Source: an archaeon (GTDB lineage Archaea > Thermoproteota > Nitrososphaeria > Nitrososphaerales > Gagatemarchaeaceae). From it: a stretch of 64,000 nt of DNA. The translations under genes and the position numbers were made by a program. The DNA is taken from NCBI GenBank assembly GCA_021827865.1, contig JAKAUC010000013.1:186001-250000 (forward strand). The letters run 5' to 3'. Shown here piece by piece: positions 39,788-49,102 of the stretch (positions are counted from its first letter, which is position 1; each line of letters opens with the position of its first letter). The notes beneath the pieces are model-generated. The model saw only the letters and a program-made list of their open reading frames with translations, ran no database searches and had not been told where the DNA came from.

Positions 39788-41679
39788 ATCCTGTCCTTGA
39801 CCGGAACGCCCATCAGGTTCATCGCCTCCGCGAGCACCCTGCTCGCCGCGTCCACGAGGGCGAGGCGCGCATCCCTGGTGTCCGGGTCGGGCTCCTGGTT
39901 GACCGGGACGCTCTCGTAGAAGTCGTTGAAGGCCATGGCGAGTTCGTGGGCGAACTTTGCTATCTCCCTCGGTGAGAGAAACTCCCCTGCTGTCTCGGCG
40001 GCGAGGTCGAGGGTCGACATCTTCTTCGCTAGCTTCGCCTCCTGCGGCTTGGCCAGCTTGGCGGCTGCCTCGAGGGAGATCCGTGGGCTCCCTTCGGTCT
40101 TGCCGAGGATTCTCCTCGCCCTGGCGTAGGTGTAGATGAGGTAGGGGCCCGTGTCCCCCTGGAACTGGAGGGCGTCGTCCATGTCGAACACTATCATCTT
40201 GTCCGGGTCCTGCTTGAGTAGCTCGTACCGCAGCGCCGCCACCGCCACCGCTTCGGCTACCCCTTCCACCCACTCCTCCGCCTCCGATATGTTGCGCTTC
40301 CGAGTCTCCGCCTTCGCCTTATCCTTCAGGCGCTCGAGGACAGTGTCGACGTTTACGTACAGCCCCTTCCTCCCTGACATGTGCACGAACTCCCTGTCAA
40401 TCCCGAATCCCAGCTGTGAGGCGGTCTTCTTCGACAGGGCGACCACTTCGTAGCTCCTGTGCATGTACCTCCTTGACGCCCCTTCCCTGAACCTGTCGAG
40501 GACCTTCGACACGATCTTCTGCAGGTAACTCTGTCGGGTGTCGATCACAGAGACCGCGAGCTCCGCCCCCCCGAAGTGGACCTTTGCCTTCCCGCCGCTC
40601 AGCGTCGTGGAGTAGAGCTCCCGCCCCGGCTGCTCTTCGGAGTATACCTCGTATCCGAAGGGGTCGCCTATCAGGCCTATCTTCCAGGCCGCGTAGGGTA
40701 TGTCCTTGGCGACGTACACCGCGGTCCCGTCGGACCTCACGACCACCTTCTCCTCCCCGGTGTCCGGGTCAGGAATGACCCAGCACCCCTTGTTCTCCCC
40801 CTCCGTCTGGAACCTGACGTACCCGATCTTCTTCAGCGACTCGAAGATCTTCTCCCACATCCCCGAATGGACCAGCTGCGACTCCCAGTTGAGCAGGTCG
40901 TAGGTCGCACCCAGCCTCCAGCACGTGGCGAGCTGGGCGGCGAGTATATTCCTTACAATTCCCCTGGTGTACTCTGCGATCTCGCCCTCGCCCTTCTCGA
41001 TCTCCTTCAGCACCAGGGACTGCTTCTCCTTCAAGGACGGGTTTGTCTGGTACTCCCTGGTCACCCTGGTGTAGACGTTGTCGCCGCAGTAAACGTCGTA
41101 CTTCGACCCCGGGGGCGCCTGGTCAGGGAGGTCCAGGAACTTGAAACCGACTATGATGTCCGCCACCTGGGCTCCCGAGTCGTCAACGTAGTTGAGCGCC
41201 TGGACCCTCTGGCCGAGGTACCGCAACACCCGTACCAGCGAGTCGCCGAGCACGAGGTTGCGGGCGTGCCCGATGTGCAGGGCCTTGTTAGGGTTGACGT
41301 TGGTGTGTTCGACGGCCACCAGCTCCCCCTTCTCCTTCGTTGCCCCCAGGTCCCCTGCCAAGATCCCCTCGACGGCGTCGTGGATGAACCTGGGGCCCTT
41401 GATGCCGAAGTTGACGAAGCCCCCCCTGTGCGGGGATACGCCCCCGATGTACTTCGAGCGCTTCGCCAGCTCCATGGCCTTGGCGCCGATCTCGACGGCT
41501 AGGTCCCCGGGCTTCTTCCCGGACTCCTTTGCCAGCCTGATGGGGACGGCGCTGGCCAGGTCCCCATAGCTGTCGTTGGGGGGGAGGGAGACGTCGACCT
41601 CGGCGTCCTTGTACCCCAGGGCCCTGCAGGCGTCGGCGAGGACCTCCTCGACCTCGGCCTGGAATTCGAGGAACTTCAA
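39784..41679 (-). CDS. argS: Arginyl-tRNA synthetase
   Basis: This 631-residue class I synthetase has an N-terminal Add-1 domain, the HIGH motif as PNKALHIGHARN, the MSGRKG form of KMSKS, and the C-terminal DALR anticodon-binding domain with GDTGPYLIYTYARARRIL just before it. It charges tRNA-Arg; a tRNA-Arg gene lies at 47146. It heads a three-gene run with the HAD phosphatase and the aminotransferase. Confidence 0.97.
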   Translation of the reverse strand: MKFLEFQAEVEEVLADACRALGYKDAEVDVSLPPNDSYGDLASAVPIRLAKESGKKPGDLAVEIGAKAMELAKRSKYIGGVSPHRGGFVNFGIKGPRFIHDAVEGILAGDLGATKEKGELVAVEHTNVNPNKALHIGHARNLVLGDSLVRVLRYLGQRVQALNYVDDSGAQVADIIVGFKFLDLPDQAPPGSKYDVYCGDNVYTRVTREYQTNPSLKEKQSLVLKEIEKGEGEIAEYTRGIVRNILAAQLATCWRLGATYDLLNWESQLVHSGMWEKIFESLKKIGYVRFQTEGENKGCWVIPDPDTGEEKVVVRSDGTAVYVAKDIPYAAWKIGLIGDPFGYEVYSEEQPGRELYSTTLSGGKAKVHFGGAELAVSVIDTRQSYLQKIVSKVLDRFREGASRRYMHRSYEVVALSKKTASQLGFGIDREFVHMSGRKGLYVNVDTVLERLKDKAKAETRKRNISEAEEWVEGVAEAVAVAALRYELLKQDPDKMIVFDMDDALQFQGDTGPYLIYTYARARRILGKTEGSPRISLEAAAKLAKPQEAKLAKKMSTLDLAAETAGEFLSPREIAKFAHELAMAFNDFYESVPVNQEPDPDTRDARLALVDAASRVLAEAMNLMGVPVKDRI

Positions 41680-41749
41680 GGTCGGTGCGTCCCTCCGCCC
41701 GTCACGATAAAGCTATCTCGGCCGCTCCGGCTCGACCGGACTGGAGGAC

Positions 41750-42229
41750 TTGGAAGAGGTCGAAGGGCTGAATCGGAGGTACGGCGTATTCAGGGCCGCC
41801 GAGTTCGGGATAGCTGGAGCTGTGGGGTTCCTGGTCGCCGAGGGAATCACGGTGGCCGGGCTCTACGCGATCTACGGAGGCGCGGAAGTGCCTGGGGGAG
41901 TCTACGGCTCTCCAGTCCTGCTCGCCCTCGACGTGGTCGCCTTCGTGGTGGGGGTGACCGTGGGGTTTGTCGTGAACGAAAGGACGACGGTGAGGAGGAC
42001 GGTCGAGGGCGAGAGGGGCGGCGTCAGGAGAGCTCTCGTCCGCCTGGCGAAGTTCCAAGGCGTCTACGCCGTGGGGAACGCGATTACCATCGGAGTGCAA
42101 CTGATCCTGCTGGCCGAGTTGGCGCTCTCCCCCGCGGTCGGGAACATAGTAGGGGCCGTGGCCGCCTTCCCGGTGAGCTACCTCATCTCCATGAGGGTGG
42201 TATGGAAGCCTTCCGGGGCAAGCAGCTAG
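41750..42229 (+). CDS. GtrA-like membrane protein
   Basis: This 159-residue protein has four hydrophobic segments with FGIAGAVGFLVAEGITVAGLY and KFQGVYAVGNAITIGVQL, the pattern of the GtrA family. GtrA-like proteins are thought to help move polyprenyl-linked sugars across the membrane. The TTG start follows TGGAGGA. A TATA-like ACGATAAAG is at about 41704-41712. It overlaps the convergent ABC exporter gene by four bases. Confidence 0.8.
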   Translation: MEEVEGLNRRYGVFRAAEFGIAGAVGFLVAEGITVAGLYAIYGGAEVPGGVYGSPVLLALDVVAFVVGVTVGFVVNERTTVRRTVEGERGGVRRALVRLAKFQGVYAVGNAITIGVQLILLAELALSPAVGNIVGAVAAFPVSYLISMRVVWKPSGASS

Positions 42230-44022
42230 GCCTGCTTTGACTGAAGCGCGTACATCTCGGCGAATCTCCCCCCCGGGACTGAAACGAGCTGATCGAAGGC
42301 CCCCTCCTCCACCACCCGCCCAGCCTCAAGGACCACTATCCTGTCCGCCAGCCTGATGGTGGAGAGCCTGTGGGCCACCATGATGGTGGTCCTGCCTTCA
42401 ATCATGGTCGCGAGGGACCGCTGTACCTTCAGCTCGGTAAAGGGGTCGAGCCCCGACGTCGCCTCGTCCAGGATGAGGACCTTGGGCTCCCTCAAGATCG
42501 CCCTGGCGAAGCAGATCAGTTGCTTCTGGCCCATGGAAAGGTTTGTGGCTCCCTCGGCTAGCATGGTGTCGTACCCGTCGGGGAGGGAGGAGACGAACTC
42601 GTCCACCCCCAGCGCCAGGGAAACAGCCTTGACCTCCTCAAGGGAGGCGCCAGGCCTCCCGTACCTGATGTTGTCCGCGATGCTGGAGGTGAACAAGACC
42701 GGGTCCTGTGGGACGACGCTCATACGCGCCCTGAAGTCCCTGAACCTGAGCTTCCTCAGGTCGACCCCTCCTACCAGGACCGATCCCCGCTGAGGGTCGT
42801 AGAAGCGCTGGACGAGGCTGACTATGCTCGACTTCCCTGCTCCTGTCGCGCCGACGATGGCCACCACCTCCCTCGGGGCGACATTCAGGTCCACGTCGGT
42901 GAGGACCTGGACTCCCTGGGCGTATCCGAAGGTCACCCCTCTGAGCTCGACCCCCCAGTCGGACTGTGGGTCTATTGGGGAGGGGTCAGCGGGCTCCTTG
43001 ACCTCCACCTCCGTGTTGGCGAGCTGCGTCACCCTGTCGAGCCCCGCAACCGCCGACTGGAAGGAGTTGTAGAACGTGGTGAGCTGGATGATCGGGTTGA
43101 AGAAGGCGTTCACATAGAGCATGAAGGTCACCAGGGTCCCCACCAGGAGGTGGCCGGCGAGTATCTCCGTGGCGCCGTACCAGATGACGAGGGCCAAGCC
43201 CACCGCCTCTATCACCTGCACTATGGAGTTGAAGGCGGACGTGTACCTGTTGGCCCTCAGGTTTGCCTGCATGTTCTCGTTGTTCACAGCGTCAAAGTTC
43301 TCCGAGACCCGCTCTTCGCTGACGAAAGCCTGGGTCACCCTCACCCCGCTTATCCCTTCCTGGAGCTTCGCCGTCACCGCGGCGATCTTCTTCCTGGTCT
43401 CCACGAAGTTCCTGGAGATCCGCCCCTGGAAGACGAAGGTGGTCACGACGAGCGCGGGGATGACCACGAAAGAGACTAGGCTGAGGTCGACGTTGAAGAA
43501 GAGCATTATGACCACTATGGACGCGATGGTCAGGAAGCCCGAGAGGACCTGCGGGAGCTGGAAGGTGACGAAGTCCTCCACCGCATCCACGTCGTTCATG
43601 ATGTACGACATTATACGGCCGGTCTCTTTGGAGGAGAAGTAGGACGGGGAGAGGCGCTGGAGGTGGTCGAAGGCGTCTCTCCTGATGTCCCTGAGCGAGT
43701 TCTGGCCGACCACCTGCATGGTGTAGGTCCGCCTGTTGTCAGCCACGTAGTTGGCGGCGTAGAGCAACGCGTAGGACCCTGTCAGGATGGCTACCGCGCC
43801 GTAGTTGGCGGCCAGCATGTCGTCGACCGCGAAGCCAAGGAGGATGGGGCCGACTATGCCTGCGCCTGCTATGAAGAGCAGCCCCGCCAAAGTTATGGTG
43901 AGATCCCTGCGATACCCCATGACGTACCTCACCAGCCTCCGGATGAGGTAGCCGTCGCTGTACTTCCTGTCCTTCCGCACGTCGGGGTCGTCGTCGCTGA
44001 TGTACATTCCGCGCGTGGCCAC
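42226..44022 (-). CDS. ABC exporter half-transporter with canonical ATPase site
   Basis: This 598-residue fused exporter has an N-terminal six-span domain (residues 30-330) and a C-terminal ATPase. Walker A is VGATGAGKSS, Walker B is KVLILDEATSGLD with the catalytic Glu, and the signature is degenerate, NLSMGQKQL (LSGGQ expected). It is the second gene of a pair; the two products complement each other as in the heterodimeric TM287/288 type. The substrate is unknown, often drugs or lipids. Confidence 0.92.
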   Translation of the reverse strand: MATRGMYISDDDPDVRKDRKYSDGYLIRRLVRYVMGYRRDLTITLAGLLFIAGAGIVGPILLGFAVDDMLAANYGAVAILTGSYALLYAANYVADNRRTYTMQVVGQNSLRDIRRDAFDHLQRLSPSYFSSKETGRIMSYIMNDVDAVEDFVTFQLPQVLSGFLTIASIVVIMLFFNVDLSLVSFVVIPALVVTTFVFQGRISRNFVETRKKIAAVTAKLQEGISGVRVTQAFVSEERVSENFDAVNNENMQANLRANRYTSAFNSIVQVIEAVGLALVIWYGATEILAGHLLVGTLVTFMLYVNAFFNPIIQLTTFYNSFQSAVAGLDRVTQLANTEVEVKEPADPSPIDPQSDWGVELRGVTFGYAQGVQVLTDVDLNVAPREVVAIVGATGAGKSSIVSLVQRFYDPQRGSVLVGGVDLRKLRFRDFRARMSVVPQDPVLFTSSIADNIRYGRPGASLEEVKAVSLALGVDEFVSSLPDGYDTMLAEGATNLSMGQKQLICFARAILREPKVLILDEATSGLDPFTELKVQRSLATMIEGRTTIMVAHRLSTIRLADRIVVLEAGRVVEEGAFDQLVSVPGGRFAEMYALQSKQA

Positions 44023-45776
44023 TAGCGGTCGGCCTCCGTTGACGGGACGTCCTGAGGGGCGTACTGAGACTGATACAGCTTGGCGTAGGTCCCGTTGTGC
44101 GCCAGCAGCTCCTCGTGGACCCCGTCCTCCACGACCCTGCCGCCGTCGAACACGACGATCCGCTGGGCCAGCCTGAGGGTCGAGAGCCTCTGAGTTATGA
44201 TGATCGTCGTCCTCTGCTTGACCACCTCCTTCAGTGCGTCTGAGATGGCGTACTCGGTCCCCGCGTCGACGCTGGAAAGGGAGTCGTCGAGGATGAGGAT
44301 TCTGGGGTCGGTCAGGAGCGTCCTGGCTATGGCGATCCTCTGCTTCTGGCCTCCTGAGAGGGTGACCCCCCTCTCCCCCACCCGGGTCTCGTATCGGTCG
44401 GGGAACCGCTCGACGAATTCATCCGCTCGGGCGAGCCTACAGACCCTCTCCACATCATCCTGGCTGGCGTCGGTCCTCCCATAGCAGACGTTCTCCCTGA
44501 TTGTGGCCGAGAAGAGGAAGATGTCCTGGCTCACCAGCCCCACGGACCCCCGAAGCGACTTCAGGGTCACGTCCCTGACGTCCATCCCGTCTAGCTTCAC
44601 TGCCCCGCCGGTCACGTCGTAGAACCTCGGGATGAGGTTGGCCATGGTGGTCTTCCCCGAACCTGAGAGCCCGACGAAGGCGACCACCTGGCCGGGGGGG
44701 ATTTCGAGGTCGACCCCCTTCAGCACATCCCGCCCGGCGCGGTAGCCGAACCTCACATTCTCGAACCGTATCTCGCCCTTGACCTCCCCGAGCTGCGCCG
44801 CCCCGGGCTTGTCCTTCACATCCGCCTTCGCGTCAATCACCTCGAGTATGCGGTCGAAGCCGGCCATGCCGTTCTGCCCGATGAGGATGAGCTGCCCCAG
44901 GAACCTGCTGGGCCCGGACAGCAGGGCGAGGAGGTTCGCTGCAGCCACCAGTTCCCCAAGAGTGATCGTGCCCGCTATGACGCGGCCGCCCCCCAGGTAG
45001 TACAGGGCAGCCAGGTCGAGGCTGATGACGAGGCTCAGGAGCGGGACATACACCGCCCTGATTGCGGACGAGCCCACTATTCCGTCCCTGTACGCCTGGT
45101 TGGTGGCCGCGAAGCGAGAGACCTCCCCCTCTTCGGCTGTGAACGACCTCACGATCCTGGCGCCGGTGACGTTCTGCTGGAGCACCGAGTTCATCGCGCC
45201 GTAGTTCCTGCGGGTGAGCCGCCAGAAGGGTCCCTGGGTCTGGCTGAACTTCCAACTGAGGAAGAGGATCACTGGGAAGACCACGGTGACGATGGCGGCG
45301 AGGTAGAGGTTGAGGTAGAACAGGGACAGGATAACGCCCCCGACGAGGAAGGTGTTCGACAGGAGCTGCCCGAGCCCGAACGCGACGAACCTGCGGACGG
45401 CCTCCACGTCCCCCGTCGCCCTTGACATCAGCTGGCCGGTCTCGTTGCGGTCGTAGAAGCTGAATGACTGTGACTGGATCGAGGTAAAGATAGTGTTCCT
45501 AATGTCGTAGATCAGCTTCTGGCCCAGGGCCTGACCTCCGTAGCTCAGCCCGAAGCTGAAGGCCGCGGACGCCGCGCTGACGGCGACGATCTCTACCGCG
45601 AGGTAGGCCACGGACGAGACGGGAGACTTCGCCACTATGTCGTTGACCGCTGCGCCTGTGAGGAACGGTACGAGCACCCTGAATCCTGTGAGGGCGGTGA
45701 CACAGACGCCCATCACGGTGGCTATCTGCCAGTGCCTCTTCACATAGACGAGGAGACGTAAGTACTTCTCGAGCAT
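44022..45776 (-). CDS. ABC exporter half-transporter with degenerate Walker B
   Basis: This 584-residue fused exporter has six membrane spans and a C-terminal ATPase. Walker A is VGLSGSGKTT and the signature is a perfect LSGGQKQR. Walker B reads RILILDDSLSSVD, with Asp replacing the catalytic Glu. That pairs with the degenerate signature in the downstream subunit to make one inactive ATP site and one active one. Start ATG at 45776; a TATA-like TTTTTAAG lies about 40 nt upstream. Confidence 0.93.
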   Translation of the reverse strand: MLEKYLRLLVYVKRHWQIATVMGVCVTALTGFRVLVPFLTGAAVNDIVAKSPVSSVAYLAVEIVAVSAASAAFSFGLSYGGQALGQKLIYDIRNTIFTSIQSQSFSFYDRNETGQLMSRATGDVEAVRRFVAFGLGQLLSNTFLVGGVILSLFYLNLYLAAIVTVVFPVILFLSWKFSQTQGPFWRLTRRNYGAMNSVLQQNVTGARIVRSFTAEEGEVSRFAATNQAYRDGIVGSSAIRAVYVPLLSLVISLDLAALYYLGGGRVIAGTITLGELVAAANLLALLSGPSRFLGQLILIGQNGMAGFDRILEVIDAKADVKDKPGAAQLGEVKGEIRFENVRFGYRAGRDVLKGVDLEIPPGQVVAFVGLSGSGKTTMANLIPRFYDVTGGAVKLDGMDVRDVTLKSLRGSVGLVSQDIFLFSATIRENVCYGRTDASQDDVERVCRLARADEFVERFPDRYETRVGERGVTLSGGQKQRIAIARTLLTDPRILILDDSLSSVDAGTEYAISDALKEVVKQRTTIIITQRLSTLRLAQRIVVFDGGRVVEDGVHEELLAHNGTYAKLYQSQYAPQDVPSTEADR

Positions 45777-45872
45777 TCCAGGGACCGTTGGCTTGCTCCC
45801 CTCTCGACTCTTCTTAAAAACGGCGAAAGTCCCGATTTAAAGCGGGCAGGCCGGGTGGGGCGACATCAAGAC

Positions 45873-47102
45873 TTGAACGGGGACCAGGCAATTTCGAACG
45901 GCCGACCGACCGACACTCGCTCCCTGACCTACCTCGCAGTGCTCCGGGCCCTCAGGAGCGTCGCCGCGGGGATGGTCAACGTCGCGTTCCCGTTCTTGGT
46001 GCTAACAGAGCTGCACCTGGGGACGCTTCTCCTCGGGTTGATGTACGCCGCCGCGACCGTCGCGACCGCCCTACTGGGGCTCGGGATAGGGATTGCCGCG
46101 GACCTGGTGGGGAGGCGGATATCGTTCGTTGTAGCCGTAGTACTCCTCCCGCTGTCTGCTTTCCTGGTGGTGGCGAGCACCAGCGTCCCCTCGCTCTTCG
46201 TCGCGGCAGTCATCGGCGGGATCTCAGCCACGGGCTCCCTCCCCGGAGGGGGCGTGGGAGGGGCGGCCCAGCCCATACAGTCCATACTCACCACGGAGCT
46301 CACATCGAGGAAGGACAGGACGAGGTACTTCTCGCTCATGGCGTTCATATCCGGCATGGCCTCCGCCGCCGGGGCCTACCTCGGCGGCTTCGGGGCAATC
46401 CAGGACGTGTTCGCGGTCGCCGCTGTCCTTGGCGCTGCCTCGGTGCTGTTCATCCCGCTGGTGAGGGTGGAGAAGTCGGCCCGGCGCCCGTTCAGCATGA
46501 AGTCGAGGCGCGCCATAGGCAAGTTCAGCCTCACGGGCATGTTGAACGGCCTTAGCCAGGGCCTGGTCACGCCCTTCCTGATCCCGTTCTTCATCGTCCT
46601 CTACTCAGTTACCAGACAGGAGATGAACGTCTTCGCCGCAGCCTCCGGGCTCACAGGCTCCTTCGCCCTCCTCCTCGCCCCCAAGATAGAGAGGAGGCTC
46701 GGCTTCCTCCGGGGGATGGTGGCGACCCGCGGGGTTTCAGTCGTCCTGTCCGTCCTGATGCCCCTGGTCCGCCTACTCCCGGTGTCCCTCGCGATATACC
46801 TGCTCTTGCCCGCCACCAGGGTGATGGCGCTCCCCGTCCAGCAGGCGGCCATGATGGACATGGTCTCGGAGAACGAGAGAGGGACGGCGTTCGGGATAAA
46901 CCAGACGACCAGGCTGGTGGCGTCGTCGGGCGGGACTTACTTCTCCGGGTTCGAATTCGCGGCAGGGGAGACCGACCCGGTGGCCATAGACTATCCATTC
47001 GCGCTGTACGCGGTTGTGCTGGCTCTCAACCTGGGCCTCTACTGGTGGTTCTTCAGGCGGTATAGGCCCCCGTCGGGGGTTAGAGCTGAACCCGGTAAGT
47101 GA
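45873..47102 (+). CDS. Major facilitator superfamily transporter
   Basis: This 409-residue protein has 12 hydrophobic segments. LRSVAAGMVNVAFPFLVLTEL starts TM1, GIAADLVGRRISFVVAVVLL matches the MFS loop 2-3 motif (D-x-x-GRR), and a second half follows after residue 215. TTG at 45873 is preferred since TTTAAAG (45836-45842) would start transcription near 45865; GTG at 45855 is also in frame. Substrate unknown; multidrug or metabolite export is likely. Confidence 0.88.
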   Translation: MNGDQAISNGRPTDTRSLTYLAVLRALRSVAAGMVNVAFPFLVLTELHLGTLLLGLMYAAATVATALLGLGIGIAADLVGRRISFVVAVVLLPLSAFLVVASTSVPSLFVAAVIGGISATGSLPGGGVGGAAQPIQSILTTELTSRKDRTRYFSLMAFISGMASAAGAYLGGFGAIQDVFAVAAVLGAASVLFIPLVRVEKSARRPFSMKSRRAIGKFSLTGMLNGLSQGLVTPFLIPFFIVLYSVTRQEMNVFAAASGLTGSFALLLAPKIERRLGFLRGMVATRGVSVVLSVLMPLVRLLPVSLAIYLLLPATRVMALPVQQAAMMDMVSENERGTAFGINQTTRLVASSGGTYFSGFEFAAGETDPVAIDYPFALYAVVLALNLGLYWWFFRRYRPPSGVRAEPGK

Positions 47103-47145
47103 GGAAGGGCGCGTGCTTAACTCACCGGTTTCGGTGGGGTGGGGT

Positions 47146-47235
47146 GGGCCCGTAGCCCAGCACGGACAGGGCGTCAGCCTCCGAAGCTGAAGTGCGAAAG
47201 CTCAGAGACCGTGGGTTCGAATCCCACCGGGCCCG
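47146..47235 (+). tRNA. tRNA-Arg (CCG) with a ~15-nt insertion
   Basis: GGGCCCG pairs with CGGGCCC, the D stem is GCCC/GGGC, and the anticodon stem TCAGC/GCTGA encloses loop CTCCGAA, anticodon CCG. The T arm is GTGGG-TTCGAAT-CCCAC. Between the anticodon stem and the T stem there are about 20 bases where five are normal. Removing AGTGCGAAAGCTCAG (47191-47205) leaves a normal AGACC variable loop. A non-canonical intron is likely; a long variable arm is the alternative. TATA-like GCTTAACT lies 28 nt upstream. Confidence 0.85.
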
Positions 47236-47403
47236 GATTGAATTGAGCCTTTGCAAGCTCCATTCGACCAACGGGACTGGATTCTATCATAGAACCGGCC
47301 CGGCTGGGCCAGCCTGGCACCCATAGTTCGATCCCTTGGACGGCATGCTCTCGAAAGTGCGGTGAGCCCTAGGCGCGGCTAGAAGCTCGAAGCGGAGGAG
47401 TAA

Positions 47404-47411
47404 TTTATAAC
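47404..47411 (+). promoter_or_regulatory. TATA box of the RibD-like gene
   Basis: TTTATAAC is centred 26 nt upstream of the GTG at 47433, predicting a leaderless mRNA. Confidence 0.6.
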
Positions 47412-47432
47412 GCGTCGGGCGTCTATTGGGCC

Positions 47433-48014
47433 GTGACGCGCAGAATCACAGCCAACCTGTACATGACCCTCGACGGCTACGGCGAATTTCCCAAATATCC
47501 CGGCTCAGACTTCGTCCCCGCGGAACCTGACGAGCTGTGGAAGGGGTGGTGGTCCGACCGCTACAGCTCGGTGGACACTGTCATCATGGGGCGGCGCTCG
47601 TTCGAAGGGCACCGAGATGTCCATTCGGAGAAGGCCAGGAAACCCGACGACCCATGGTACATGTTCGACTACTCGCGATGGCTCGACCGGGTCCAGAAGG
47701 TCGTATTGTCGCGCACCATGAAGGAGACTGGATGGCAGAACTCGAGGATATTGTCAGGTAACCTGAATGAGGTCGTTGCCAAGCTGAGAGCGGAACCAGG
47801 GAAGGACATCATCGTCGAGGGCGGGCCGGCGCTGGTGCATGACTTCATCGCGGCCGGCCTCGTCGACGACTATCGGATGGGCGTCTGGCCAGTCATCCTC
47901 GGAAAGGGCAACCATTACTGGGGCCCGTTGCTGGCCCAGCAGACCCTGAAGCTGGTCGACATGAAGGCGCTCCCCTACGGTGAGCTCTTCCTACACTACG
48001 AAGCGGTGCGGTAG
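47433..48014 (+). CDS. RibD C-terminal / dihydrofolate reductase-like protein
   Basis: This 193-residue protein has the DHFR/RibD-C fold: RRITANLYMTLDGYGE at the N-terminus, VDTVIMGRRSFEGH, DIIVEGGPALVHDFIAAGLV and WPVILGKGNHYW. Such proteins bind NADPH; most lone ones are uncharacterised reductases rather than true riboflavin enzymes. It is a common horizontally moving gene and opens a loosely packed region of the window. Confidence 0.85.
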   Translation: MTRRITANLYMTLDGYGEFPKYPGSDFVPAEPDELWKGWWSDRYSSVDTVIMGRRSFEGHRDVHSEKARKPDDPWYMFDYSRWLDRVQKVVLSRTMKETGWQNSRILSGNLNEVVAKLRAEPGKDIIVEGGPALVHDFIAAGLVDDYRMGVWPVILGKGNHYWGPLLAQQTLKLVDMKALPYGELFLHYEAVR

Positions 48015-48338
48015 CGGTGCGACCATCGGCAGACTTGGGCCGCTGTGCGTCAAACGAACTTTGGTTGTAACCAGACTGTTCGACTCCAGGCCCGCGAGCT
48101 TTGGTCCTGGAAAACTTGGAGCCCAACAATGATCAACCTGTTCCTCGGCTGCGCTCCCTCTGCCTCTCTCGGTCCCATCAGGCATCACGAGCCGGCTAAA
48201 CGCCTTGTGCGGGGTGGTGAATCTCTCCGCCCCGTGTTAGGGTGGGCTCTCATCTCCCGACTGGATCCAGGGCAGAATCACGCACATACAGGGCTTGGTC
48301 GAGCCTGCGATTCGCCTTGCCAGCACGCGACCTGCGCC
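48015..48338. other. Gap without a recognised gene (324 bp)
   Basis: There are no promoter-supported reading frames or RNA structures I can defend. A small palindrome TGGTTGTAACCA is seen near 48060-48072. Confidence 0.5.
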
Positions 48339-48983
48339 CTAAAGCTTGCTCGCTCGCGCCTGCAGGTTTCCGATTATGTCGTGCCCGTGAGACGCCAAGA
48401 GAGAGCCTGCCCGGGTTCTCTTGACCAGGGCTTTGAACGCCTCCTTGATCTCCTTCCTCTCAGAATCTTTGAGCTCTTTAGAATAGGCATCGTACGGCGG
48501 TCCCTGGGTGTACCAGTCCGGCCACAGCAGCAGATTTCCCTTTCTGTCCCCCGCCGCGATGTCCCCGGTCAGGAGCTCTTTCTCCTCGGTCAGGAGGACA
48601 TGCTCTGACCCGGATTTGTAGGCCCGGAACCCCAGGACGCTGCCGGCCCTGTAGATCTCGAAGTCGCCTATGCCCTTCACCTTGACGGCCTCCCTCGGAT
48701 CCACCGAGTTCGGGTCCTGCTCAGGTAGATACGCGGGTATGCCAGCCCTTTTGCGCAGGAACGCCGCCGCCCTCGTGTGGTTTTGGGTGGTCAGAAGCAC
48801 GGCTTCGGGTTTGCCGAATTTGGCCGCTGCGTCGATGAGCCCCGGAACGAGCGGCGGGTCCACAAACACGACGCCTGTCTTTCTGACGAAAAGATGGCCC
48901 ACCATCACCCAGTCGTCGGCAGGGTCCGTGGTGGACCAACTGAAGGCCCCATCTCTTATGGATGTGAACATAGGTTCAGGCAT
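48339..48983 (-). CDS. Metallo-beta-lactamase-fold protein with degenerate metal site
   Basis: This 214-residue protein has the MBL-fold outline: GHLFVRKTGVVFVDPPLVPG, AVLLTTQNHTRAAAFLRK, LTEEKELLTGDIAAGD and LLASHGHDII. The HxHxDH zinc motif is reduced to QNHTRAA, so most first-site ligands are missing, while the GD and the final H remain. It may be a non-hydrolytic relative. Start ATG at 48983. No operon partner. Confidence 0.7.
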   Translation of the reverse strand: MPEPMFTSIRDGAFSWSTTDPADDWVMVGHLFVRKTGVVFVDPPLVPGLIDAAAKFGKPEAVLLTTQNHTRAAAFLRKRAGIPAYLPEQDPNSVDPREAVKVKGIGDFEIYRAGSVLGFRAYKSGSEHVLLTEEKELLTGDIAAGDRKGNLLLWPDWYTQGPPYDAYSKELKDSERKEIKEAFKALVKRTRAGSLLASHGHDIIGNLQARASKL

Positions 48984-49102
48984 CGGCCGGAGGGCAGCGT
49001 TGCAAGCTTAAGGTTTGAGGCGTCACCCGAGTAGTTCGGCCCTATGCGCTCAGAACCGAATGAAGCCGAACCCCATCGCCCCGCATGAGGTCCGTCGCAC
49101 CC

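Noticed and set aside
39788-40273. N-terminal extension of the HAD phosphatase into argS
   Set aside because: It is an out-of-frame translation of the argS 3' end; the HAD motif I begins a few residues after ATG 39787.
47146-47235. Class II tRNA (Ser or Leu) because of its 90-nt length
   Set aside because: The anticodon loop gives CCG (Arg), and the extra bases do not form a clear variable-arm stem.
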